A stretch of 64,000 nucleotides of DNA from a virus, in the IMG/VR virus record IMGVR_UViG_3300047310_000412, positions 1-64,000 of that record; one strand, 5' to 3'. The number at the start of each line of letters is the position of its first letter. The stretch's first letter is position 1. Below the pieces are notes generated by a model. That model saw only the letters and a program-made list of their open reading frames with translations, was not told where the DNA came from and ran no database searches. The translations under genes and the position numbers were made by a program. Below, in pieces: positions 8,843 to 16,724 of the stretch.

Positions 8843-9832
8843 CTATTTGCGACCGGCAAACCGCTCGCGCAGCGACGCCGCCTTGGACGCTGTCGCGGAC
8901 GCCGCAGCGGGAGCCGGTTCACGCTCGGCCGGCGCTGTCGGGCGCGGACGATCCTGCTCGACATCCTCTTCCTCGGGCGGCTCAGACGGCGGATCACCAG
9001 CCATATCAAAGGGAAGCGGCTGCTCGGAAGCGGGGCGGTTGAGTTGCGGGCGGACCGGGCGCTCGGATTGGGCGGGGCGCTCGGATTGGGCGGGACGCTC
9101 GGATGTCGGCCGGCCGGCCCCGTTGGTAGCTTCACGCATAAGGGGGCGCGGCTCTGCCTTAGGCGACGGTCCGCCGCCTTCGAAGAGGTTTTGGATTTCC
9201 TCGTAATCGCGCACCAAAAGCGTATCGGTCAACGGATGCTTATTGACATATTCTACCCATTCCGCTTCGACCGATGTCGCCCGGCGGGCCAGCACGACGC
9301 CCGTGTATTTGGTGCCGATCCCCTCGCCGTCACGATCAAAATAGACATCGAAGCCCTCCTCGGGGCTATCGATATGATAGAATTTGCCGGTCGTGCGGTC
9401 TTTGCTGACTTTGGTAATAGCCGCATCGAGCGTCCACGGCATCCCCCAGATAACCGGTCCCTTGTCCTCGTCCTTGCGGTCGATAAGCCAGACCAGCACG
9501 CGCCTTGACGAGCGCAGTTCCTTACTCAAATCATCATCGCCACGCTTTTCGGCGAGCGAGCGAGCCTCGCAGATCGGGCAGCGCTCATTAACCATACGAT
9601 ACGGGCAGAGAACGGTCGCCTTGTCCGGTCCCACGCCAAAATGCGTATGGACATCCATCCCGTAATGCGTCGCGCCTTCCCACGTCGGCGGCAGAATACG
9701 GATCGCGTTTTCGCCCTTCTTCAGTGTGTAAAGGCGGTAGTCGTCAAGAATATATCCTTGAAAGCCGCCGCCCTTCTGAGAAGCCCGCTTCTCCCAATCC
9801 TCGTCGGATCGCGGTTTATACTGGAACGCCAT
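8843..9832 (-). CDS. gp32-like single-stranded DNA-binding protein
   Basis: Encodes 329 residues. The N-terminal 230 residues resemble phage gp32-type OB-fold SSBs, with a Cys cluster (LCPYRMVNERCPICEAR, near 75-92) as in zinc-containing gp32. The C-terminal third is low complexity, with two tandem copies of RPAQSE followed by Pro/Glu-rich acidic sequence, like the acidic tails through which SSBs recruit partners, but the last residues (SLRERFAGRK) are basic. It sits next to the recombinase gene, as expected for a gp32-UvsX functional pair. Confidence 0.8.
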   Translation of the reverse strand: MAFQYKPRSDEDWEKRASQKGGGFQGYILDDYRLYTLKKGENAIRILPPTWEGATHYGMDVHTHFGVGPDKATVLCPYRMVNERCPICEARSLAEKRGDDDLSKELRSSRRVLVWLIDRKDEDKGPVIWGMPWTLDAAITKVSKDRTTGKFYHIDSPEEGFDVYFDRDGEGIGTKYTGVVLARRATSVEAEWVEYVNKHPLTDTLLVRDYEEIQNLFEGGGPSPKAEPRPLMREATNGAGRPTSERPAQSERPAQSERPVRPQLNRPASEQPLPFDMAGDPPSEPPEEEDVEQDRPRPTAPAEREPAPAAASATASKAASLRERFAGRK

Positions 9833-9847
9833 TAAGTCCTCCTCCCA

Positions 9848-9991
9848 TCATGTGCGTCTATGTGCGTCTTGAATGGACCGCATCACACCCATCGTGACCA
9901 GACGGCCCGCGTAATAGAGAAAGAAGCCGATCAGCAACATGGCGACTACGCCGCCAGCCACGTACAGCAGAAGATGCAGTAGCTCATACAT
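9848..9991 (-). CDS. Single-span membrane microprotein
   Basis: Encodes 47 residues. One clear transmembrane helix (LLHLLLYVAGGVVAMLLIGF) is followed by YYAGRLV and a basic tail, so the C-terminus is probably cytoplasmic. A GGGGTATATA motif lies about 25 bases upstream. It fills the gap between the SSB gene and the next operon gene. Function unknown. Confidence 0.55.
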   Translation of the reverse strand: MYELLHLLLYVAGGVVAMLLIGFFLYYAGRLVTMGVMRSIQDAHRRT

Positions 9992-10015
9992 GATGGACGC
10001 CCTACCGTTTGGGCT

Positions 10016-10025
10016 TATATACCCC
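10016..10025 (-). promoter_or_regulatory. GGGGTATATA promoter-like motif
   Basis: On the minus strand GGGG is directly followed by TATATA, upstream of the membrane microprotein and SSB genes. The same arrangement occurs at 16714, 18523, 21452, 26889 and 35391. A TTGGAA hexamer lies 16 bp upstream. Promoter function is inferred from repetition and position. Confidence 0.4.
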
Positions 10026-10043
10026 TAACTGGCGGCATTCCAA

Positions 10044-10505
10044 TCATTCCGATTTAGCTTCTTGCCGGGCAGCGTTCATTGCTGCCCGGCGTCGCTCGTA
10101 AGCGGCTGACGGCGTGATAAACCCGGCGACAGTCATCTCGCAGGCTTTTTGCAGCAACGAAGATTTCGTTCGCAGCGACCGCACCAGATCACCACACAGC
10201 CCCGCATACGTCTTGGCGTGGTTGTAGTTTGACCGCGCTTCCTGAACTTCCACAGAGAGCGGCAGCAAGCGCTCGATCGCCGCCTCGGTGATCTTCTCCT
10301 GCTCCTGGCGCAGTTGCAGCCCGACTTCAGCCTTGATGATGTCCAGTGCCAGATGACAGGCGTTCTCGTCGTTCATCGCAATAGCGGCGAGTTCGGCGGC
10401 TTCCTGCACCAGCGGCGGCATCTTCATCAGTTCATTGTCAAGGTCTTCCAGATCGAGGCCCAGCCGGGCGCACAGCGCGTTGTAGTCATCGGGATAGGTG
10501 GTCAT
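10044..10505 (-). CDS. Helical hypothetical protein after clamp loader
   Basis: Encodes 153 residues, almost entirely predicted helix, with heptad-like stretches from about 45 to 110. The start overlaps the stop of the clamp-loader gene (ATGA). In T4 the clamp-loader large subunit gene is followed by the small subunit gp62, so a clamp-loader partner is possible by position, but I see no sequence motif that proves it. Confidence 0.65.
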   Translation of the reverse strand: MTTYPDDYNALCARLGLDLEDLDNELMKMPPLVQEAAELAAIAMNDENACHLALDIIKAEVGLQLRQEQEKITEAAIERLLPLSVEVQEARSNYNHAKTYAGLCGDLVRSLRTKSSLLQKACEMTVAGFITPSAAYERRRAAMNAARQEAKSE

Positions 10506-11437
10506 GACAGCCAGATCACCCTCTTCATTGCCGCGTAAAACTGGGCTTTGGGATCAAAAGTCTGCGTCGGGAAGTTGATCGCATCGATCATCTCGGCGAG
10601 ATGCTTCGCTTTATTAGGACCGGTCTCGCGCAGGAATGCGCCGATCAGCCGCCGCGTCAGCGGGATCAAGAGGCCCTCGTAGCTCTCGGCCTCCTCCAGC
10701 TTGTTGAAAAGCGGCCGTAACTGTTCCCAGGACGCGCGGCCCTGGATCAAGAGCGTGGCAATCTCGCCCAGCGTGTCACTGTCGCTATCGAGGATCGAGA
10801 TGATCCGCTTGGCCTCGGTGCGGTCGCGGGCCTCATAGCAACGCTCCAAGAGCGTGATTGCCTTGCGCGGCTGGCCGGTCGCCTCCTCCACCAGCAGTGC
10901 CATAATATCGTTGCTGACTACCCATTTCTCGCAGTCGCAAATGGTTTGCAGCAGTTCCTCGATGTATTTGCGCTCCACCGGTTTGAGCGCGATCGGAAAA
11001 CACCGGGTCTTCCAAGTCTCCGGTATCCGGTGCGCCTCGGTGGTGCAGAGCGCCAGAAACAGATGGTCGGGCGGCTCTTCCATGATCTTTAGAAGCGCTT
11101 GCTTGGCCGGTGCCGAGAGACCGTGACATTCATCGATGATGAACATCTTGTACTTCACGTCGCTAAGCGGCAGATGCTGACCGTTCTCGATGAGTTCGCG
11201 GATCATGTCGATCGAGCCGGATGAGCCGGCGTCGATTTCCAGCAGTTCCGCACCGATATGGTTGGAAATGATCCGCGCCACAGTGGTCTTGCCGATCCCA
11301 GAAGGGCCGGTCAACAGAAAGGCGTGCGGTGGTCCACCGCTCTCCAGCCGGCGCTGGAGCTTCGCCATCATCTCGTCGTGTCCCAGTACCTCCGAAAAGG
11401 CGATGGGGCGGTATTTGGTAATGAGCGGCTCGTCCAT
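10502..11437 (-). CDS. Clamp-loader AAA+ subunit (DnaX / T4 gp44-like)
   Basis: Encodes 311 residues. Walker A is GPSGIGKT at 44-51, Walker B is FIIDECHGLS near 99-108 (DECH box), and LCTTEAHRIP with TRC supplies sensor 1 and the arginine finger region. The C-terminal 130 residues are the helical collar. It loads the sliding clamp encoded at 14370. Its gene lies directly after the polymerase and clamp genes. The length matches RFC-small or gp44-like subunits rather than the longer bacterial DnaX. Confidence 0.9.
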   Translation of the reverse strand: MDEPLITKYRPIAFSEVLGHDEMMAKLQRRLESGGPPHAFLLTGPSGIGKTTVARIISNHIGAELLEIDAGSSGSIDMIRELIENGQHLPLSDVKYKMFIIDECHGLSAPAKQALLKIMEEPPDHLFLALCTTEAHRIPETWKTRCFPIALKPVERKYIEELLQTICDCEKWVVSNDIMALLVEEATGQPRKAITLLERCYEARDRTEAKRIISILDSDSDTLGEIATLLIQGRASWEQLRPLFNKLEEAESYEGLLIPLTRRLIGAFLRETGPNKAKHLAEMIDAINFPTQTFDPKAQFYAAMKRVIWLS

Positions 11438-11439
11438 CT

Positions 11440-14358
11440 CTATTCCTTGTATAACGGCACCACCGATCCATTTGGAACCAGCCGATAATGGAATAACCCG
11501 CTCTCGATCCGCTCCCGATGAACCTCATGAGAGCCAAAATCGGATTTACGAAAATCCCGCAGTCGCGCCGATATCGACGCCTCAGGATGGCCCGTCGTCG
11601 CAGACAGCCCGTGAAGGGTATGCCAATGTCCGTCACGCATCGCCCGCCATACATCCGTCGCCTGTTGATTTAGCCGCACATAATCTTGATCGTGATCGTA
11701 GGTTACACCATCACGATCACCCGATGGCGGATCATCCCATTCCGGTGGTGGTGGTGGTCGCGGCGGTAGTCGCGGCGGTCCCAGAGAGGACGGCTGGGGC
11801 GGCGGCACCGCGCTGCCCTTCACATAGTCGCCCGTGTGGACGTGGATCGCTTCCATATCACACCAATTATACCCCACCGACGCTTCCACAATCAGCGGCA
11901 CGATCTGCCACCGATAGCGGACTTTGGTCATCACACGCTCAATTTCGGCGAGATACTGATCGATGCGATCATCTTGTTCCGGCACGATAAATGTCAGATC
12001 GTCGTGGACGTTGATGCGCGGCATCAGATACATGTCGTCGTATTCGATCGCCAACTTCTGTAGTTCGTTCTGGCAGTCGAGAATGATCACCGCTTCACCA
12101 TTCTGGATCGGCTGAATAACCGGCTCGTTCCCGGTCATGACACCAAACCTCATCTGGCCGTTCAGCGTTCTGACACCACCATAATCGCGGTATTCGGTGC
12201 GACGCGCGGTGAGCCAGCGTTTAGCAACGTGAAACCGTCCCCAGAAATCACCGAGAAGTTCACTGATAATCGAGAGCGGGATGCCGGTACGCTCGGCACA
12301 GTTGTCAGCCGTCGTGCCAAAAAAAGACGCGAAGACAAAATCGGTCTTGATGAGGTCGCGGCCTTTTTTACGCAGCACGTCCTCGGAAGCCGTGTCGAGG
12401 TTTAGCTTTTGACGCAGCCGGTCGAGATATTCCGGATAGATATCGATCAGCTTGCCCAGCCAGTGGCTGTGGATGTCTTCCTTGTCGATAAAACTTTGGC
12501 AAAGCACCGGATCACGGCTGGCCATGCCGTAGATGCGCCCCTGGATTTGCCCCTCGTCGCAAGAAAGTAGGACGTGACCGGGCGGCGCAACGATCTGCTT
12601 ACGAAACTCGCGGTGTCGCCGCTTTGGCATGTTCTGGATATTGATGTCACTGGCCGATGTACGGAACGTCGCCACGTGCATGGTGGTGTAGCTGGGATGA
12701 AGCAGCCCGTCGCTGTGCATGTCGTCCAGCTTCAACACCGGCTCGATGTAAGTGCTGTCGTGCTTTACCGCCTCGCGGTATTCCATCACACAGCGGGCCA
12801 GCGGATTTCCGCCTTCGGCGATCGGCCGCAACAATTCTTCTTCTGTAGAATAAGATTTCTTGTTCCTTGGCAACTCGCAGCGCCCGTAATCGACCAAGGC
12901 AACGCCGACATGGTCGGGATTACCGATGTTAAATTCCTGCTGCCGCTCGCGCTCGAACTGGCGGACTTCGTATATCGTCGTGGCCTCGATACGCTTTTCG
13001 GCAGCAATACTGCCCCATTGGACCTTGAGCGCACGCGCCGCCTCCCGGTCCGCCGGCAAGCCCAGAAATTCCATGTAGGCCGTACTCTCGATCGCCCCGA
13101 TCAATCGCGCATATTCGTCCTTTAGCACGGCACGGTGGTTGTGCAATCGGTCATCGATCCTGACCGATGCCCAGGCGTCGAGACCGTTATAAGGGAGAAT
13201 TTCATCGAGGCTGTAAGCCTCCATGTGCTTCGCATTGACACGCGTCAGCTTTTTGACGTTGGTGCCCAAGATGATCCGCGACATCGTGCCGAGGTCCAAG
13301 AGCGTATTGCGGCTGTGGTAGAGCCGGCCTAGCGCCATGCTGTCGTCAAAACCATGCGGCTTCCACAGGGGCATGCCAAGCTGGCGGGCGGTCCATAGCA
13401 GCCACACGAGTTCGAAGGCTGCGTTATGGCCAACCCACTGCCGCTCGTTAGCAGCCAGCAACAGCAGGACCGCTCCCCAGGAATTGGCGGCGTCCGGATG
13501 CTCTATCGGAAAGGCGAATGTCGTCTTGCCGTCGCTCAGCGCCGCTGACAACAGCTTGGCGTCGTGATGATACGGCTTTAACTTTGATGTCTCGATATCG
13601 ATCCCGATTGGGCCTTCCAGGCGGTCATAGAGCGCATAAGCCTCGGTCTCGTTGTAGACGCAGATCACGTCGCTCGGCTTGGGCTTCTCGATGACTGGCG
13701 GCTTCCACTTGTCCACGTCGGTAAAGAAGTTCTTTATTGACGTGGCAAATACCGGATATTCCCGCGCCCGCTCGGCCCCGTTGTGCAACAGAAAGGCAGG
13801 ATGAAAAGTCGGGTAGTACCAGAGCGGCCGGCCGCCGATTTCCACCGGGAAGCGGACGCCCACCATCTGGCTGACCGAGGCTTCATTGAAGAAGTGAATA
13901 AGCGGTGCGCCACCCAGCCCCAGGATCGCCTTAAACGCGCCGGCCGTGATGTCGGTCTCCAGATGGACGGAGCAGCAATGCATTTCATGCCCGGTCGGCG
14001 TGCGGTTGCCGGGTGGGCGGCAGCGGACGGCATTGCTGTAAGCGACGCGGTCCATCAGCCGGTGCGGTATGTGCCGCCGCAGCATCTTTCCGGAGGGGCC
14101 GATAAACGGCTCGCCACGGTCATCCTCCTGCTCTCCAGGGGCCTCCCCCAACGCGAGGATGTCAGCACCAACCGGACCGGTCATGGCCATCTGTGACGTC
14201 CCCAGGCGGGGCCACGTCGATTGTAACGGGCAGGCATCGCAGCCGCGCTCCCCGCTCATCCCTTCCTCCGCTTCACGGACGATCGAACCCGCGCGCGGGC
14301 TTGAACGGCGTGGCTCGATCAGCGTGGCAATGGCGGCCTCGTCGTAACAGAACCCCAT
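11440..14358 (-). CDS. Fusion of family-4-like uracil-DNA glycosylase, 3'-5' exonuclease, family A DNA polymerase and C-terminal wHTH
   Basis: Encodes 972 residues from the ATG behind AGAGGACGAG. Residues about 30-215 carry family-4 UDG features: CDACPL, GEAPGEQEDDRGEPFIGPSG, NAVRCRPPGNRTP and FHPAFLL. An exonuclease follows (IDIETS near 250, HNAAFE near 310). The polymerase I core has motif A as DEGQIQGR, motif B as RKKGRDLIKTDFVFASFFG and motif C as VHDDL. A Pro-rich linker near 850-880 leads to a winged-helix-like tail (HGLSATTGHPEASISARLRDF). A UDG-like domain on a phage Pol I is known from SPO1-like phages. It is the replicative polymerase with the clamp gene just upstream. Confidence 0.9.
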   Translation of the reverse strand: MGFCYDEAAIATLIEPRRSSPRAGSIVREAEEGMSGERGCDACPLQSTWPRLGTSQMAMTGPVGADILALGEAPGEQEDDRGEPFIGPSGKMLRRHIPHRLMDRVAYSNAVRCRPPGNRTPTGHEMHCCSVHLETDITAGAFKAILGLGGAPLIHFFNEASVSQMVGVRFPVEIGGRPLWYYPTFHPAFLLHNGAERAREYPVFATSIKNFFTDVDKWKPPVIEKPKPSDVICVYNETEAYALYDRLEGPIGIDIETSKLKPYHHDAKLLSAALSDGKTTFAFPIEHPDAANSWGAVLLLLAANERQWVGHNAAFELVWLLWTARQLGMPLWKPHGFDDSMALGRLYHSRNTLLDLGTMSRIILGTNVKKLTRVNAKHMEAYSLDEILPYNGLDAWASVRIDDRLHNHRAVLKDEYARLIGAIESTAYMEFLGLPADREAARALKVQWGSIAAEKRIEATTIYEVRQFERERQQEFNIGNPDHVGVALVDYGRCELPRNKKSYSTEEELLRPIAEGGNPLARCVMEYREAVKHDSTYIEPVLKLDDMHSDGLLHPSYTTMHVATFRTSASDINIQNMPKRRHREFRKQIVAPPGHVLLSCDEGQIQGRIYGMASRDPVLCQSFIDKEDIHSHWLGKLIDIYPEYLDRLRQKLNLDTASEDVLRKKGRDLIKTDFVFASFFGTTADNCAERTGIPLSIISELLGDFWGRFHVAKRWLTARRTEYRDYGGVRTLNGQMRFGVMTGNEPVIQPIQNGEAVIILDCQNELQKLAIEYDDMYLMPRINVHDDLTFIVPEQDDRIDQYLAEIERVMTKVRYRWQIVPLIVEASVGYNWCDMEAIHVHTGDYVKGSAVPPPQPSSLGPPRLPPRPPPPPEWDDPPSGDRDGVTYDHDQDYVRLNQQATDVWRAMRDGHWHTLHGLSATTGHPEASISARLRDFRKSDFGSHEVHRERIESGLFHYRLVPNGSVVPLYKE

Positions 14359-14369
14359 CTCTCGTCCTC

Positions 14370-15449
14370 TCAAACCGCCTTGCCGTGGACCCCAAAGAGG
14401 AAATCATTCGGCCCGCGAAACATCAGCATATGACGAGCGACGTAATCAAAGACCACACGGTCAGCCGATCCCAACGCGCGGAAAATGCGGCGCGGCTCGA
14501 GTTGGATCGGGCTAATGTCAAACGGCTCCTCGGACTGCACGAGATAATACTCCGCCGAGAAGCTGATCGCGTCCTCGTAATAGAGCCGTGTCGCCCCTTC
14601 CTCGACCGAGAGCGACATCCGCGCCTTGGTCTTGTCCTCGGCCAACGCATCGACGCGGCGGACAAAGGCCGCCAAGCTCTCACGGTCGATCGGCAGCGAG
14701 CGCTCTTGGCCACGCAGCGCGGCGGCAATCGCCCGTAAATCCTTCTTCAAGTCCGCCTTGCGGCGGACCACCAATTTGGTGGTCGGTGTCTGGCAGTAGA
14801 TGCTGTCCTCGGTAATCGACACGGCGGCCTCGCCCCGGCAGACATCGGCCAGGAGCGATAAGGCGTCCGGTGCCAGTGTGATCCGATCGGCAAAGGCATC
14901 GCTGCGGTCGCCCAGCCGGCAGGAGGCGATCGAATTGTTGTCGCTGGCATAGGCATAAAGCCCACCGGGTTCGTTCTCGATCACCACACCGTAAAGGCCC
15001 ACCGAAATATAAGCCTGTGAGCCGCAGCCCAGCGCCGCCAGTTGCAGCCCCCGGCCAAAGCCCTCGCCCACCGGGATCATCTCCCCCCGGCCGTCCCACG
15101 GCAGCGCCGGGATGTTGATATCGTTGGTGATCAGCGAGAAATGCCCGGTCATCTCGTATCTTTTGGTCTCGCCCGGGTCTTCGCAAAACCACTCGAGTTT
15201 ATTGCCCGTCACTGCCAACTGGAAATTCCCGGCCGGCGCGGTGCTTAGCACCTGTAGAAACCGCGCGGTGTCCACATAGGCTTCGGCCTCGATCCCCAGG
15301 TTAGCTTCCACTTCCATGACACCAAAGGGGGAATGGCCGCGCACCGCTGTCGGTGTCAAATGCAAAGCCTTGTAGGACGGTGTCAGAAGTTTCTCATGCG
15401 CCAGCAGCGTGAAGGGACGAAGCTGCTGATAGATTTCACTGGCTTGCAT
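14370..15449 (-). CDS. DnaN-like sliding clamp
   Basis: Encodes 359 residues with three-domain clamp architecture: alternating strands, few motifs, and a typical DnaN-like ending. It lies between the DpdA-like gene, which it overlaps by 14 bp, and the polymerase fusion, with the loader following. The order clamp, polymerase, loader supports a processivity factor. Similarity to DnaN is weak by eye, so the call leans on context and length (E. coli DnaN is 366 residues). Confidence 0.75.
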   Translation of the reverse strand: MQASEIYQQLRPFTLLAHEKLLTPSYKALHLTPTAVRGHSPFGVMEVEANLGIEAEAYVDTARFLQVLSTAPAGNFQLAVTGNKLEWFCEDPGETKRYEMTGHFSLITNDINIPALPWDGRGEMIPVGEGFGRGLQLAALGCGSQAYISVGLYGVVIENEPGGLYAYASDNNSIASCRLGDRSDAFADRITLAPDALSLLADVCRGEAAVSITEDSIYCQTPTTKLVVRRKADLKKDLRAIAAALRGQERSLPIDRESLAAFVRRVDALAEDKTKARMSLSVEEGATRLYYEDAISFSAEYYLVQSEEPFDISPIQLEPRRIFRALGSADRVVFDYVARHMLMFRGPNDFLFGVHGKAV

Positions 15450-16542
15450 TTGGCTTGATCCATTCTTCCAGCATCTCGGTGTACTTCTTAAACGGTTCGA
15501 CGTTGAGAAGACCGTCCGGATCGGTATGGTAGGCCCGCATCCGCGCCGCGTGATTGTGCGAATTAATGTAATAGTAGCTCGCGAGCGGCCGGCGGTTGCC
15601 GGCGTAAATCAACGCGGGTAGGATCGACGGACTGACACCAACCGCCATGTACAGATCGAACTCCGGTAGTGACACTGCCGGGGCCGTAGCACAGGGACTG
15701 GTGACAAAACCGTTGATCGGGCGGAAGACCGGGCGTGGTGTCAGACGCACTTCCTCTTCCAGCTTCAAGAAAAACGTCGCGGCGATATAGGCGTGCGACA
15801 GCCACGTCCGCCGTGATTTGCGGTTCTCGCGAAGTTCGTCCAGATCGATATCGAGCGCCTCGATATGCTCACGGAGGATGTCCAAATCCTCGCCCTCGAT
15901 CATCGAGATGTCGCGGGCGTGGTTGCTATGGATGAGGGTCTCGGTGAGGTCGGGGAAGATCAGATCGTCGTGTTTGCTCTTGGTGGTGTGCCGATGGTTG
16001 AGCCGCCCGGTCGGGATGCCATGCAGCATAATCCGGCCCCACTTCGGACCGCGCAGCCAGGATGAACTGTCGGCTGATGCCCATGGATACTTAAAAAGCG
16101 TCGGCACGTGGCTATTGCCAAAAGCGTGGACCAAGACGGTCGGTTCGCCGGCCGCGTTGACCACATGCGACCATGCAAGTTCGAGCGCGTTATCAATCGC
16201 AAAGCCACGGGCGCTGGTGGTCGAGAACCCAATGTAATCGCAGCCCAGATCGAGCATGCGGTCGATCCAATCGAGGCTCTCCCGCGCGTGCCAGATCGGT
16301 ATCGGGGTAAAGCCGCGACGGCGCATCTCCTTCAGATTGTTGAAGCTGATCTGCGCCGCCTCTTCCGGCTCATCGGGGGCTATGTGGTCAAGCACGACGT
16401 ACATGCCAACCCAGTCCGCGTTCTGTTCGAGGAACTCACAATACGCGTTGAGGTCGATCGTCTTGCCCAACCGCCACGCCGAATATCCGCCGCTGTCCAC
16501 CAGCGTCTTCACCGTGCCGTTGGTCAAATCGGTGCCTTCCAT
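15436..16542 (-). CDS. dpdA: DpdA-like 7-deazaguanine DNA transglycosylase (TGT-related)
   Basis: Encodes 368 residues from the ATG giving MEGTDLTNG; the frame is open further upstream, but that part overlaps another gene and reads as shadow sequence. DSGGYSAW near residues 16-23 followed by IDLNAYCEFL, VVLDH near 51-55, NLKEMRRRGFTPIPIWH and YIGFST match the phage DpdA branch of tRNA-guanine transglycosylases. DpdA exchanges guanine in DNA for preQ0 or a derivative. With QueE (2667) and QueC (35410) this forms a pathway to deazaguanine-modified DNA. It overlaps the clamp gene downstream and a 61-residue gene upstream. Confidence 0.85.
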   Translation of the reverse strand: MEGTDLTNGTVKTLVDSGGYSAWRLGKTIDLNAYCEFLEQNADWVGMYVVLDHIAPDEPEEAAQISFNNLKEMRRRGFTPIPIWHARESLDWIDRMLDLGCDYIGFSTTSARGFAIDNALELAWSHVVNAAGEPTVLVHAFGNSHVPTLFKYPWASADSSSWLRGPKWGRIMLHGIPTGRLNHRHTTKSKHDDLIFPDLTETLIHSNHARDISMIEGEDLDILREHIEALDIDLDELRENRKSRRTWLSHAYIAATFFLKLEEEVRLTPRPVFRPINGFVTSPCATAPAVSLPEFDLYMAVGVSPSILPALIYAGNRRPLASYYYINSHNHAARMRAYHTDPDGLLNVEPFKKYTEMLEEWIKPNASQ

Positions 16543-16709
16543 TTTTCGGCCGCTGCTTGCGGATCGTCGTCGTAACCGCGCGGCTTGATATTTTGCAGGA
16601 GACGCAGGGCCTTGAGATGAAGCGACGCCGTCAGCGGGTCGGCCATGTTGGCGGCCTCGGCCCACTGGACGATACGTCCCAGTTCTTCGGCGGTAAGATC
16701 GATATTCAT
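16524..16709 (-). CDS. Small hypothetical protein before dpdA
   Basis: Encodes 61 residues, mostly helical (LTAEELGRIVQWAEAANM, then SLHLKALRLLQNI), with a polar tail. Its last codons overlap the dpdA start by 19 bp. A TATAAT hexamer preceded by GGGG lies a few bases upstream of its ATG, so it probably heads the transcript that carries dpdA, clamp and polymerase. Confidence 0.6.
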   Translation of the reverse strand: MNIDLTAEELGRIVQWAEAANMADPLTASLHLKALRLLQNIKPRGYDDDPQAAAEKWKAPI

Positions 16710-16713
16710 TTGG

Positions 16714-16723
16714 ATTATACCCC
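16714..16723 (-). promoter_or_regulatory. GGGGTATAAT promoter-like motif
   Basis: A perfect TATAAT preceded by GGGG on the minus strand, directly upstream of the 61-residue gene and dpdA, in the gap after the ribonucleotide reductase. The TATAAT lies so near the ATG (about 5 bases) that a leaderless or very short leader transcript would result. No good -35 at 17 bp. Confidence 0.4.
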
Positions 16724-16724
16724 T

